NCBI RefSeq assembly: GCF_003850245.1
Contig: NZ_CP031015.1
Location: 1,550,001-1,614,000 of the forward strand
Length of the DNA stretch: 64,000 bases
DNA from: Microbacterium sp. ABRD28
Lineage (GTDB): Bacteria > Actinomycetota > Actinomycetes > Actinomycetales > Microbacteriaceae
Direction: 5' to 3'
Both the position numbers and the translations under genes were made by a program. Under the pieces are notes generated by a model. The model was not told the origin of the DNA, did no database searches, and saw nothing but the letters and a program-made list of their open reading frames with translations. Below are positions 9,741-23,577 of the stretch, piece after piece (position 1 is the first letter of the stretch; each line of letters starts with the position of its first letter).

Positions 9741-10901
9741 GTGAAGCAGTACGTCTTCACGGTCCTCTTCACCGCCACGGTCACCTTCGTGCTGACCTGG
9801 GTGGTCTGGCGACTGAGTCTGCGCTTCAAGCTGTATCCCGGCATCCGCGAGCGCGATGTGCACAAGACCCCCACCCCGCGCCTCGGGGGAGTGGCGATGT
9901 TCCTGGGGGTGGTCGCCGCCTTCCTGGTGTCGTCGCAGAACCCCTTCTTCTCCATCGTCTGGCTCGAGCCGCGCACCGTCATCGCGATCCTCGTCGCGAC
10001 CGCTCTCATCGTCATCGTCGGGGTCGCGGACGACCTGTTCGATCTGGATTGGATGGTCAAGCTCGGTGCGCAGTTCGTCGCGGCGGGCATCATCGCGTGG
10101 TTCGGCGGGCTGCAGATCTACACACTGCCGATCGGCGACCTCATCATCGGCTCCGGCTGGCAGAGCTTCCTCCTCACCGTCCTGTCGATCGTGATCGTCA
10201 TGAACGCGGTCAACTTCATCGACGGTCTGGACGGTCTGGTCGCCGGAGTCTGCCTCATCGCGAATGTCGTGTTCTTCGCGTACTCCTACCTGCTCGCCCG
10301 CGACACGGGGCAGAACACCTACTTCAACCTCGCCACCCTGATCGCGGCCGTGCTGATCGGAGCGTGCATCGGCTTCCTGCCGCTGAACTGGAGCCCGGCG
10401 AAGCTGTTCATGGGCGATTCCGGAGCCCTGATGCTCGGTCTCCTCATGGCCTGCTCGGCGATCTCGATCACCGGGCAGCTCTCGCCCGAGCTGCTCGACC
10501 CCGAGCGCTTCGGCCGCTCCCAGCTGCTGGGTGCCTTCATCCCGATCATCCTGCCCATCGTGGTCGTGCTGCTGCCGCTGCTCGATTTCGGCCTGGCCGT
10601 CATCCGGCGCATGCGTGCCGGAAAATCGCCGTTCTCGCCCGACCGAAAGCACCTGCACCACCGCATGCTCGACATGGGGCACAGCGATCGCGACGCGGTG
10701 CTCATCTTCTATTCGTGGACCGCCGTGGTCAGTCTCGCGGTGCTGCTGATGTACGTCGGCACCCAGGAGGAATGGCCGGGAGACTATCTCCTGGGCGTCG
10801 CCCTGGGTGCTGTCGGCGTCGTCGCCTGCCTCGTGGTCACCCTTCTCCCCGCTCGCCAGCGCGGCCGCAGCGCCGCCGACGTCCCCCAGGAAGCCTCATG
10901 A
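9741..10901 (+). CDS. wecA: undecaprenyl-phosphate N-acetylglucosamine 1-phosphate transferase (WecA/TagO type)
   Basis: Integral membrane enzyme that moves a sugar-phosphate, probably GlcNAc-1-P, from a UDP-sugar to polyprenyl phosphate, starting cell-wall polymer synthesis. The 386-aa protein has about 10-11 hydrophobic segments, the DDLFD motif at 97-101, NFIDGLDGL at 158-166, FMGDSGALMLG, and the HHRMLDMGH loop. It is not MraY: it sits outside any division cluster and matches Rv1302 by gene order. GTG 9741 is chosen because the membrane topology starts there. Its stop overlaps the next ATG (ATGA). Confidence 0.9.
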   Translation: MKQYVFTVLFTATVTFVLTWVVWRLSLRFKLYPGIRERDVHKTPTPRLGGVAMFLGVVAAFLVSSQNPFFSIVWLEPRTVIAILVATALIVIVGVADDLFDLDWMVKLGAQFVAAGIIAWFGGLQIYTLPIGDLIIGSGWQSFLLTVLSIVIVMNAVNFIDGLDGLVAGVCLIANVVFFAYSYLLARDTGQNTYFNLATLIAAVLIGACIGFLPLNWSPAKLFMGDSGALMLGLLMACSAISITGQLSPELLDPERFGRSQLLGAFIPIILPIVVVLLPLLDFGLAVIRRMRAGKSPFSPDRKHLHHRMLDMGHSDRDAVLIFYSWTAVVSLAVLLMYVGTQEEWPGDYLLGVALGAVGVVACLVVTLLPARQRGRSAADVPQEAS

Positions 10902-11413
10902 CCTCCGATGTGTCCAGCAACCCGATCCTTCGCACGACCCTCCTGTGGTCGGGGGTGGTCACCGTGGTGCTCGCCGTCGCCGCGGCCATCATCGGCGGCC
11001 TCGTGGCGGGCACGGACGGGGTGTGGAGCGCCCTGTCCGGCGTCATCCTGGCCGCAGTCTTCCTCGGCATCACCGGCGCCAGCATCCTCATCGCCAACCG
11101 CTGGTTCGGCGACCCGCTCTATGTGCCGGTGTTCTTCGGGATCGTCATGGGCGGCTGGATCCTCAAGCTCATCGTCTTCATCGTCGCCCTGATCATCCTG
11201 CGCGGGCAGCCGTGGCTGAACGGCCCGGTCTTCTTCGTCGCCGTGGTGGTGAGCGTTCTGGCATCGCTCGCGATCGACGTGGTCGTGCTCACCCGGATGC
11301 GCATGCCCCACGTCAGCGACGTGTCGCTCCCTACCACGGACCCGGAGGAGGACCGCAACCGGCCTCTCGACGACGAGAAGGACCCGGACACCCGGAAAAA
11401 CGACGCTCCCTGA
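10898..11413 (+). CDS. AtpI-like membrane protein
   Basis: The 171-aa protein has four hydrophobic segments (about 17-40, 45-66, 77-100, 107-128) and a charged, Asp/Glu/Arg-rich tail. It stands where Rv1303 and other AtpI-like proteins precede atpB. AtpI helps c-ring assembly or ion supply in other bacteria; the role here is inferred from position. It overlaps wecA by ATGA. A GTP or ATP motif is absent. Confidence 0.7.
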   Translation: MTSDVSSNPILRTTLLWSGVVTVVLAVAAAIIGGLVAGTDGVWSALSGVILAAVFLGITGASILIANRWFGDPLYVPVFFGIVMGGWILKLIVFIVALIILRGQPWLNGPVFFVAVVVSVLASLAIDVVVLTRMRMPHVSDVSLPTTDPEEDRNRPLDDEKDPDTRKNDAP

Positions 11414-11419
11414 GTTTGA

Positions 11420-11425
11420 TAGGGT
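11420..11425 (+). promoter_or_regulatory. candidate -10 box of the atp operon
   Basis: TAGGGT directly after the atpI-like stop would give a 5' leader of about 95 nt before the atpB CTG. Confidence 0.35.
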
Positions 11426-11527
11426 GGTCACTGCGCCCGCCCGCCGCTCTGCGCGCGTCTGCGGAACGACTCTCACCGACCATCGTCGCAACGGTCCTCG
11501 ACCGGTGCCCCGAAGCTGGAGCCCGCG

Positions 11528-12626
<1,099 letters not shown>

Positions 12627-12654
12627 TCCCCTTCCTCACGTTTAAGGAGACGAG

Positions 12655-13233
12655 ATGCTGAACGCTCTTGTCACTCTCGCTGCGGAAGAGGGTGAGTCGC
12701 AGAACCCGCTGCTGCCGGCGTACTACGACATCATCTGGTCCGCGGTGTGCTTCATCGTCATCCTGGCGGTGTTCTGGCGCATCGTTCTGCCGCGCATGCA
12801 GAAGCTGCTCGACGAGCGCGCTGCCGCGATCGAGGGCAACATCGCCAAGGCCGACGAGGCCCAGCGCAAGGCCGAGGCCGCGCTCGAGGAGTACACCGCA
12901 CAGCTCGCCGACGCCCGGCGTGAAGCCGGCGAGATCCGCGATGCCGCCCGCGAGGACGGCAAGAAGATCCTCGCCGAGGCGAAGGACGCCGCAGCCTCCG
13001 AGGCCGCGCGCATCACCGCCACCGCGCACGCTCAGATCGAGGCGGAGCGGCAGTCGGCTCTGGTGTCGCTGCGGAGCGAGGTGGGCACGCTCGCCCTCGA
13101 CCTCGCCGGTGGTGTGATCGGTGAGACCCTCTCCGACGACGCCAAGGCGCAGGCGGTCGTGGACCGCTTCCTCGCCGAGCTCGAGGCCGACGAGGCCGCC
13201 AAGGCCGCAACCGGTCAGAAGCAGGGCCTCTGA
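12655..13233 (+). CDS. atpF: ATP synthase subunit b
   Basis: Peripheral stalk subunit, 192 aa: a short N-terminal tail, one membrane helix at about residues 24-45 (IIWSAVCFIVILAVFWRIVLP) and a long charged, Ala/Glu/Lys-rich coiled coil. AAGGAG lies before the ATG. The stop TGA shares a base with the ATG of atpH, so the two are translationally coupled. Confidence 0.95.
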   Translation: MLNALVTLAAEEGESQNPLLPAYYDIIWSAVCFIVILAVFWRIVLPRMQKLLDERAAAIEGNIAKADEAQRKAEAALEEYTAQLADARREAGEIRDAAREDGKKILAEAKDAAASEAARITATAHAQIEAERQSALVSLRSEVGTLALDLAGGVIGETLSDDAKAQAVVDRFLAELEADEAAKAATGQKQGL

Positions 13234-14024
13234 TGGGAAGCGCGACCACGCAGGCCCGGGTGTCGGGCATCGCTGCACTGGATGCCGCGGCGATCACCGA
13301 CCTCGCCGTGGCGCGTGAGCTCTTCGGGGTCGCTCGTGCCGTGGGTCAGACCCCGCAGCTGGCATCGGCCCTCGCCGACGCGGCGGCGCCTGCGCCGGCC
13401 CGACAGAAGGTCGTCGACGACGTCTTCGGGCGTCAGGTGTCGGCCATCACGCGCACCCTGCTGGGCGCCGTGGTCGCGGAGCGCTGGTCGTCGGCCGCCG
13501 ACCTCGTGGAGGGCATCGAGGAGCTGGCGGTGCGTGCCGCCGCCGTGGCGGAACCGCAGGCCGACGTCGAGGCCGACCTGTTCGCTTTCTCCCGCGTCGT
13601 CGCCGACAACGGCGAGCTCGAGCTCGCGCTCGGCAGCCGTCTGGGCGACCCGGCGGCGAAGGGCCGGCTCGTGTCCTCCCTGCTCGCAGGCCGCGCAAGC
13701 GCATCGGCGATCGTCATCGCCGACGCCCTCGTGCAGCAGCCCCGCGAGCGCCGCGTGCGTCAGCTCCTGACCTGGGCGATGCGCATCGTCGCCGACCAGC
13801 GCGGCCGCAAGGTCGCCACGGTCGTCACCGCCGTCGCTCTCAGCGACGCGCAGATCGAGCGTCTGGCACGGACGCTCTCGGCCCGCTACGGCACCGAGGT
13901 ATCGATCAACACCGTCGTCGACCCGACCGTGGTCGGCGGGCTGCGCGTGCAGATCGCCGACGACGTGATCGACGCCAGTGTGTCGTCGCGCCTCGCCGAC
14001 CTCCGCCAGCGGCTGGCCGGCTAA
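13233..14024 (+). CDS. atpH: ATP synthase subunit delta
   Basis: Joins the peripheral stalk to the top of F1. At 263 aa it is longer than E. coli delta (177 aa), as usual in Micrococcales. The C-terminal domain carries the family motif GGLRVQIADDVIDASVSSRL. It overlaps atpF by one base. Confidence 0.93.
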   Translation: MGSATTQARVSGIAALDAAAITDLAVARELFGVARAVGQTPQLASALADAAAPAPARQKVVDDVFGRQVSAITRTLLGAVVAERWSSAADLVEGIEELAVRAAAVAEPQADVEADLFAFSRVVADNGELELALGSRLGDPAAKGRLVSSLLAGRASASAIVIADALVQQPRERRVRQLLTWAMRIVADQRGRKVATVVTAVALSDAQIERLARTLSARYGTEVSINTVVDPTVVGGLRVQIADDVIDASVSSRLADLRQRLAG

Positions 14025-14036
14025 CAGACTTCCCGT

Positions 14037-14054
14037 GCGCTTCCCAGGAAGCGC
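14037..14054 (+). repeat. hairpin between atpH and atpA
   Basis: GCGCTTCC-CA-GGAAGCGC, a near-perfect palindrome in the 84-nt gap before atpA. No T-run follows, so it is more likely an mRNA stability or processing element than a terminator. Confidence 0.4.
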
Positions 14055-14108
14055 CGGAGCATTCGGGGTCACACTCGACGGTGAGGCCCCACCGAACGAA
14101 GGAAGATC

Positions 14109-15746
<1,638 letters not shown>

Positions 15747-15765
15747 GCGGAACCGGTAAAGGATC

Positions 15766-18149
<2,384 letters not shown>

Positions 18150-18151
18150 TC

Positions 18152-18412
18152 ATGCCTCTCAAAGTCAGCCTGGTTTCCGCCGATGCGGAGGTCTGGTCCG
18201 GCGAGGCCTCGCTGGTGGTCGCCAAGACGGTCGAAGGAGAGATCGGCTTCATGGCCGGCCACGAGCCGGTGCTGGCCATCCTCGCCGAAGGCCAGGTGCG
18301 CATCACCCGCACCGACGGGTCGAAGATCGTCGCCAACGCCCAGGACGGCTTCCTGTCGATGGAACGCGACGAGGTCACGGTCGTGGCAGGAAACGCCGCA
18401 CTGATCTCCTGA
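18152..18412 (+). CDS. atpC: ATP synthase subunit epsilon
   Basis: Short epsilon, 86 aa: only the beta-sandwich domain (PLKVSLVSADAEVWSGEAS, GEIGFMAGHEPVLAIL) is present. The C-terminal helical hairpin used elsewhere to inhibit ATP hydrolysis is missing, as in several actinobacteria. ATG 18152 follows the atpD stop directly. Last gene of the atp operon, before a strong hairpin. Confidence 0.93.
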   Translation: MPLKVSLVSADAEVWSGEASLVVAKTVEGEIGFMAGHEPVLAILAEGQVRITRTDGSKIVANAQDGFLSMERDEVTVVAGNAALIS

Positions 18413-18450
18413 GCGCCTGATCCCGCCTCCGCTTTCCCGCGAGAGTGCAA

Positions 18451-18495
18451 CTGGCCGCCGAGAGCACGGGTGAACCCCGTGCCCTCGGCGGCCAG
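18451..18495 (+). terminator. atp operon terminator hairpin
   Basis: A 20-base arm (18451-18470) pairs with 18476-18495 with one mismatch around the loop TGAAC. No U-tract follows, typical for high-GC actinobacterial terminators. Confidence 0.7.
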
Positions 18496-18528
18496 TGTCA
18501 TCCTCACCGTCCTCCATCGTGGTGCCGC

Positions 18529-19281
18529 ATGCTGATCCTCCTCCCACCCTCCGAGACGAAGCAGACCGGCGGGCGCCGTCGGGCGCTCGACCTCGACAGC
18601 CTGGCGCTGCCCTCCCTCGGGCCGCAGCGCGAGGCGGTTCTCGCGGCGCTGATCACGCTGTCGGACGATGCGGACGAGGCCGCCCGGGTGCTGAAGCTCG
18701 GACCGCGCCAGCGTGACGAGGTCGCGGTCAACGCGCTCCTGCGCACCGCCCCGACGCTTCCCGCGGCCGACCGCTACACCGGGGTGCTCTTCGACGCCCT
18801 CGATGCTCCGAGCCTCGATGCGCCGGCGCGACGCTGGCTGAAGACGCACGTGCTCATCCACTCCGCCCCGTTCGGCCCCGTGGGGGCGCTCGATCCCATC
18901 CCCAACTACCGATTGGGCGCCGGTGTGCGCCTCCCCGGGCTCGCGGCACCCGCCCGGCACTGGGCGGATCCTGTCGCCGCCGCCCTCGCGACCGTGGCAC
19001 CGCCGTTCATCCTCGACCTCCGCTCCCACGCCTACGTCGCTCTCGGACCGGTGCCCGGCTCCGTCCCCGCTGTCTCGCTGCGGATCGTCACCGACGCCCC
19101 GGGCGGCACGGTGCGCGCTCTGAACCACTTCAACAAGCACGCCAAGGGCGAGCTCGTCCGGCTGCTCGCCATGGAGCGACCGCGCATCCGCAGCGTCGCG
19201 GGGTTCCGGCAATGGGCGGATGACGCGGGGCTGCGGGTGGTCGGAGAGTCCGACTCCGCAGAGCTCGACCTGATCGTCTGA
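18529..19281 (+). CDS. yaaA: YaaA family protein (DUF328)
   Basis: Member of the YaaA family; E. coli YaaA binds DNA and lowers free iron during peroxide stress. The 250-aa protein starts LILLPPSETKQ and has FILDLRSHAYVAL and ALNHFNKHAKGELVRLL, all family hallmarks. ATG 18529 is chosen as the conserved N-terminus begins there; no clear ribosome binding site. Monocistronic, between the atp terminator and a convergent membrane protein gene. Confidence 0.9.
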   Translation: MLILLPPSETKQTGGRRRALDLDSLALPSLGPQREAVLAALITLSDDADEAARVLKLGPRQRDEVAVNALLRTAPTLPAADRYTGVLFDALDAPSLDAPARRWLKTHVLIHSAPFGPVGALDPIPNYRLGAGVRLPGLAAPARHWADPVAAALATVAPPFILDLRSHAYVALGPVPGSVPAVSLRIVTDAPGGTVRALNHFNKHAKGELVRLLAMERPRIRSVAGFRQWADDAGLRVVGESDSAELDLIV

Positions 19282-19287
19282 CGCCGG

Positions 19288-19752
19288 CTACCGCCGCGTG
19301 TGCGCTGCAGTGCGCTCGGTGTTCTCCGCGATCGCGATGAGAGCGACGACCGCTTCGATGACGAACCGGAGAGCGATCACCGCCAGGAACGAGAAGAGCG
19401 GGACCAGGATGACGGTGGCCACGATCAGCGAGATGCCTGCGCCCGGGTTGAACCAGAGAGCGCCGATGCCCTCGACGATCCCGGTCACGAGATAGACGAC
19501 GAAGGCGATGCCGATCGCCATCAGACCCACGACGTAGAACACGGCAGCCAACCGTCGTGTGATGAAAGTGCGGAACGACAGATCGAACAGCGCGCGGAAG
19601 AAGCCCCGCCCGATGTCGGCCGTGTCGCTGTCGCCGACGGACGGGACGCCGGTGTCGTCGACGCCGGCGATGCCGGGCGCCGCGGGCTCGGTGGCGCGGG
19701 CGGCCTCGGCGGCGGGCTGACGGGGCAGCGGGGGAGGGGTGTCGGTGCTCAT
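19288..19752 (-). CDS. DUF4282-type membrane protein
   Basis: A 154-aa protein with a Pro/Ala-rich acidic N-terminal tail (about 1-50), then RALFDLSFRTFITRRLAAVFY and two hydrophobic segments (about 68-92 and 103-135). The layout fits DUF4282, membrane proteins of unknown function. ATG 19752 has GGACGAGGA upstream and TAACGT at 19790-19785 (minus) as a -10 box. It is convergent with yaaA and divergent from the DUF5684-type gene. Confidence 0.75.
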   Translation of the reverse strand: MSTDTPPPLPRQPAAEAARATEPAAPGIAGVDDTGVPSVGDSDTADIGRGFFRALFDLSFRTFITRRLAAVFYVVGLMAIGIAFVVYLVTGIVEGIGALWFNPGAGISLIVATVILVPLFSFLAVIALRFVIEAVVALIAIAENTERTAAHTRR

Positions 19753-19784
19753 GGATCCTCGTCCTTCGGTGGCCTCTCCCGGCC

Positions 19785-19790
19785 ACGTTA
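19785..19790 (-). promoter_or_regulatory. -10 box of the DUF4282-type gene
   Basis: TAACGT on the minus strand, with a leader of about 25 nt carrying a purine-rich ribosome binding site. Confidence 0.4.
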
Positions 19791-19918
19791 CCGATCGCGA
19801 CGCGCCCGACCCCGTGTTTCTGGGAATTTCCTCACAATGGCGGCTCGGCGTCGATACCATGACCACGCGGGCAGACCATCCCGCCGTGCTTGCACGCTGG
19901 GGACACTCTGGAGGTCTC

Positions 19919-20677
19919 ATGGATTCCACGTACGACGGATACGGCGCGATGCTGGCGTTCCTGCTGATCCTGCTGCCGCTCCTGCTCATCTTCGCGCTCG
20001 CGGGGTATCTGATCAGCGCCTTCTTCCTCATGAAGATCTTCGAGAAGGCCGGCGTCGAAGGGAAGTGGCGAGCGTGGGTGCCGGTGTACAACACCCTGGT
20101 CCTGGCAAAACTCGGTGACCTCTCTCCCTGGGTCATGCTGGGCGCCGTCGTGGGTTCGGCCATCCTCAGCCAGATACCGGTCATCGGCTGGATCCTGTCC
20201 CTGGTGGCCATCGCGGTCGGCGTCATCGTCGGCTGGCGGGTCGGGCTGAAGCTCGGAAAGGACTGGCCCTACCTGCTCCTCTGGCTCATTCCCGGCGTCG
20301 GAACCCTGATCTGGCTGGGCATCCTCGCCTTCTCCTCCGACCGTTGGAACCCCAACATCCCGCCGGCGCCGTGGGCGAACTCGTTCCTCAAGGACACCAC
20401 GGTGTGGCCCGGCATCCCGCAGCAGCAGAGTGCCGTCGCGGCGCCCGGCTACGGCTACCCGACGGCCGCGTCCGGCGGCCCGGCCGCGCCGCCCGCCGGG
20501 TACGAACCCGCGCCGGGCTACCAGGCTCCGCCCGCGCCGGCTGCCGCGCCGCCCGCAACGCCCCCGGCACCTCCTGCCACGCCGCCGGCGGCCGCGCCCC
20601 CGGCGAACCCGACCCCGCCGCCCGCGGCGCCGCCGGCGAACGAGCCGCCCGCGGGACCGGACGCTCCGCGTCCGTAA
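19919..20677 (+). CDS. DUF5684-type membrane protein with Pro/Ala-rich tail
   Basis: The 252-aa protein has a hydrophobic start (about 10-38), the FEKAGVEGKWRAWVPVYNTL loop typical of DUF5684, three further helices up to about residue 138, and a roughly 100-residue tail made of Pro, Ala and Gly with little else. Unknown function. ATG 19919 has GGAGG at the right distance; the longer frame from 19739 crosses the promoter region of the divergent gene. TACCAT at 19855-19860 may be its -10 box. Confidence 0.75.
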   Translation: MDSTYDGYGAMLAFLLILLPLLLIFALAGYLISAFFLMKIFEKAGVEGKWRAWVPVYNTLVLAKLGDLSPWVMLGAVVGSAILSQIPVIGWILSLVAIAVGVIVGWRVGLKLGKDWPYLLLWLIPGVGTLIWLGILAFSSDRWNPNIPPAPWANSFLKDTTVWPGIPQQQSAVAAPGYGYPTAASGGPAAPPAGYEPAPGYQAPPAPAAAPPATPPAPPATPPAAAPPANPTPPPAAPPANEPPAGPDAPRP

Positions 20678-20684
20678 CCCTCCA

Positions 20685-20718
20685 CGACAGCCCCCGGCCT
20701 CGCCGCCGGGGGCTGTCG
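20685..20718 (+). terminator. hairpin after the DUF5684-type gene
   Basis: A 13-bp perfect stem (20685-20697 with 20706-20718) and an 8-nt loop, 8 nt after the stop. Confidence 0.75.
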
Positions 20719-20733
20719 TCGCTCGTGCGCCGG

Positions 20734-20739
20734 TAGCGT
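20734..20739 (+). promoter_or_regulatory. leaderless -10 box of the aldo/keto reductase
   Basis: TAGCGT ends 6 nt before the ATG; no ribosome binding site lies between. Confidence 0.55.
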
Positions 20740-20745
20740 GGAGCC

Positions 20746-21729
20746 ATGAATGCTGTGCCGCTTCGTCGTATCGGATCATCCGGTCTGCTCGTCTCCGCCG
20801 TCGGGCTCGGCTGCAACAACTTCGGCCGGCCGGGCACCCGCACCGAGACCATAGAGGGCACCCGCGCCGTCCTCGACGCCGCGATCGATGCGGGGGTGAC
20901 CTTCCTCGACACCGCCGACATGTACGGGGGCGACCCCGGTCAGTCCGAGAGCCTCATGGGCGAGGCTCTCGCGGGGCGCCGCGACCAGGTCGTGCTCGCA
21001 ACGAAATTCGGTCATTCCGGCCGCGACATGGGATACGGGCTGGCGGGCGCCAAGGCCTCTCGCGCCTACATCCGTCGTGCGGTCGACGCCTCCCTGACCC
21101 GGCTGCAGACCGACTGGATCGACCTCTACCAGCTGCACACTCCCGACCCCGGAACGCCGATGGAAGAGACCCTCGACGCGCTGAACGACCTGGTGAGGGA
21201 GGGGAAGGTGCGCTACATCGGGCATTCCAACCTCAGCGGGTGGCAGATCGCCGAGGCGCACTTCGTCGCCGAGCACCGCGGAACCGTCCCCTTCGTGTCG
21301 TCGCAGGACCACTACAGCCTGCTCGCGCGGGGTGTCGAGCGGGAGCGCCTCCCCGCCGCCGAGCACTTCGGTCTGGGCTTCCTGCCCTACTTCCCCCTCC
21401 ACAACGGCCTTCTCACGGGGAAGTTCTCCCGTACCGAGGCGCCCTCCGACACCCGCATCATGCGTCAGCGTCCGCACCTGTGGGAGAACGCACCGTGGGA
21501 CGCGCTCGAGGCCTACGCCTCGTTCTGCCGCGATCAGGGGATCACCATGCTCGAGGCGACCTTCGGATGGCTGCTGGCACGGTCGTCGATCTCCTCCGTC
21601 ATCGCCGGTGCGACGAGCCCCGAACAGGTGCGCGCCAACGCCGCCGCCGCGACGGCGTGGACACCCACCGTCGCCGATGTCGCCGAGATCGACGCGATCT
21701 TCCCCCTGCCGGACGACCCGGCAGCCTGA
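20746..21729 (+). CDS. aldo/keto reductase
   Basis: NADPH-dependent oxidoreductase of the AKR fold, 327 aa; substrate unknown. The catalytic set is visible: Asp in FLDTADMYG, Tyr in the same motif, Lys in VLATKFGH, and His in YQLHTPDPG. NADP contacts are expected in the C-terminal SSISSVIAGATSPEQV. It resembles the Tas/YajO-like subgroup with an extended loop (SRTEAPSDTRIMRQRP). Monocistronic, with its own leaderless promoter. Confidence 0.9.
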   Translation: MNAVPLRRIGSSGLLVSAVGLGCNNFGRPGTRTETIEGTRAVLDAAIDAGVTFLDTADMYGGDPGQSESLMGEALAGRRDQVVLATKFGHSGRDMGYGLAGAKASRAYIRRAVDASLTRLQTDWIDLYQLHTPDPGTPMEETLDALNDLVREGKVRYIGHSNLSGWQIAEAHFVAEHRGTVPFVSSQDHYSLLARGVERERLPAAEHFGLGFLPYFPLHNGLLTGKFSRTEAPSDTRIMRQRPHLWENAPWDALEAYASFCRDQGITMLEATFGWLLARSSISSVIAGATSPEQVRANAAAATAWTPTVADVAEIDAIFPLPDDPAA

Positions 21730-21770
21730 GCCCGGCACCGGGTTCGCTGAGAGCGCACCGGAGAAGGTGG

Positions 21771-21798
21771 TTGACCTGACGCAACGGCTGTAGCGTTC
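21771..21798 (+). promoter_or_regulatory. promoter of the ABC exporter operon
   Basis: TTGACC (21771-21776) and TAGCGT (21793-21798) are spaced by 16 nt, the best -35/-10 pair in the window. Confidence 0.65.
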
Positions 21799-21846
21799 AC
21801 GAAGGTGCGGGCGCCCCGCTGGGCCCGCGTCGTGGAAGGGACACCC

Positions 21847-23577
21847 GTGCTCGGCAAGCTCCTCGCCCGTTACCTCCGGCCCGGCTGGCCGCTGATCGTC
21901 GCCGTGGTGGTGTTCCAGCTGGCGCAGTCGATCGCGTCGCTGCTCCTGCCCACGCTCAACGCCGACATCATCGACAACGGCGTCATCACCGGCGACATCC
22001 CCTACATCTGGTCCACGGGCCTCGTCATGCTCGGGATCAGCCTGGTGCAGATCGTCTGCGCGATCATCGCCGTGTACTTCGGATCCCGCCTGGCGATGGG
22101 AGTGGGGCGGCAGCTGCGCGCCGACCTCTTCCACCGCGTCGTCGCCTTCTCGCAGCGCGAGGTCGGTCACTTCGGAGCCGCATCGCTCATCACCCGCAAC
22201 ACCAATGACGTCCAGCAGGTGCAGATGCTGGTTCAGGTGTCGGCGACCCTCATGGTGTCGGCGCCGATCCTCGCCGTCGGCGGCGTCGTCCTCGCCATCA
22301 GCCAGGACGTGGGTCTGTCATGGCTGATGGCGGTGTCGATCCCGGCCCTTCTCATCATCGTCGGGTTGATCGTGTGGCGCATGGTGCCCGCCTTCACCGT
22401 CATGCAGAAGCGGATCGACCGGGTGAACCAGATCCTGCGCGAGCAGCTCAGCGGAATCCGCGTCATCCGCGCTTTCGTCCGCGAGCCCCAAGAACGCGCG
22501 CGATTCTCGGTCGCGAGCGCGGAGGTGATGGCCACCGGCCTTCGCGCGGGCAACCTCATGGCCCTGATGTTCCCGGCGGTGATGCTGGTGCTGAACGTCT
22601 CGAGCGTCGCCGTGATCTGGTTCGGCGCGTTCCAGGTGCAGCAGAACGACGTGCAGATCGGCACGCTCTTCGCCTTCCTGACGTACATCATGCAGATCCT
22701 CATGGGCGTCATGATGGCGACCTTCATGTTCGTGATGATCCCCCGGGCCGCGGTCTGCGCCGATCGCATCGGCGAGGTGCTTGACACCGACCCCTCGGTG
22801 GCGCCCCCTGCCGTGCCGGCCATCCCGCCGGCGGCCCGAGGTGCCGTGCGCTTCGACGGGGTGGCCTTCGCCTACCCCGGCGCCGCCGATCCCGTGCTCA
22901 GCGACATCTCGTTCGAGGTGGCGCCCGGGACCACGACCGCCGTCATCGGGTCGACCGGGTCGGGCAAGACCACCCTGATCGGCCTGGTGCCGCGGCTCTT
23001 CGACGCCACAGCGGGATCGGTGCGGGTGGACGGGACGGATGTCCGCGACGTCGACCCCGATGAGCTGTGGCGCCGGGTGGGACTGATCCCGCAGCGCGCG
23101 TTCCTGTTCTCGGGAACGGTGGCCTCGAACCTGCGCTACGGCGATCCGGACGCCGGGGACGCCGAGCTGTGGCGCGCGCTCGAACTCGCCCAGGCGGCCG
23201 ACTTCGTCCGCGCCATGCCGGAGCAACTCGACGCACCGATCGCCCAGGGCGGCACCAACGTCTCGGGTGGGCAGCGTCAGCGACTCGCGATCGCGCGGGC
23301 GCTGGTGAAGAAACCCGAGATCTATCTCTTCGATGACGCCTTCTCGGCCCTGGACCTCGCCACCGATGCCGCGCTCCGACAGGCGCTGGACACGCATCTT
23401 CCGCACGCGACGCGGATCGTCGTGGCCCAACGGGTCTCGACCGTCCAGAGCGCCGATCAGATCGTCGTCCTCGACCACGGCCGCGTCGTCGGCATCGGCA
23501 CCCACGATGAGCTGGTGGAATCCAGCCAGACGTACCGCGAGATCGTCGAGTCGCAGCTCTCGGTGGAGGCGGCATGA
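21847..23577 (+). CDS. ABC exporter half-transporter, subunit 1 (degenerate-site Walker B)
   Basis: Membrane domain with six helices fused to an ATPase domain, 576 aa. Walker A GSTGSGKT at 368-375, signature VSGGQRQR, and Walker B YLFDD in which the catalytic position is Asp497 rather than Glu. Start GTG 21847 is chosen because GGAAGGGA lies before it; the frame is open upstream to 21805. It overlaps subunit 2 by ATGA. Together they form a heterodimeric multidrug or lipid exporter; substrate unknown. Confidence 0.9.
   Translation: MLGKLLARYLRPGWPLIVAVVVFQLAQSIASLLLPTLNADIIDNGVITGDIPYIWSTGLVMLGISLVQIVCAIIAVYFGSRLAMGVGRQLRADLFHRVVAFSQREVGHFGAASLITRNTNDVQQVQMLVQVSATLMVSAPILAVGGVVLAISQDVGLSWLMAVSIPALLIIVGLIVWRMVPAFTVMQKRIDRVNQILREQLSGIRVIRAFVREPQERARFSVASAEVMATGLRAGNLMALMFPAVMLVLNVSSVAVIWFGAFQVQQNDVQIGTLFAFLTYIMQILMGVMMATFMFVMIPRAAVCADRIGEVLDTDPSVAPPAVPAIPPAARGAVRFDGVAFAYPGAADPVLSDISFEVAPGTTTAVIGSTGSGKTTLIGLVPRLFDATAGSVRVDGTDVRDVDPDELWRRVGLIPQRAFLFSGTVASNLRYGDPDAGDAELWRALELAQAADFVRAMPEQLDAPIAQGGTNVSGGQRQRLAIARALVKKPEIYLFDDAFSALDLATDAALRQALDTHLPHATRIVVAQRVSTVQSADQIVVLDHGRVVGIGTHDELVESSQTYREIVESQLSVEAA

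Noticed and set aside
9741..10901. MraY
   Set aside because: Position after tsaC and before atp genes and the HHRMLDMGH loop fit WecA/TagO-type; no mur or fts genes adjacent.
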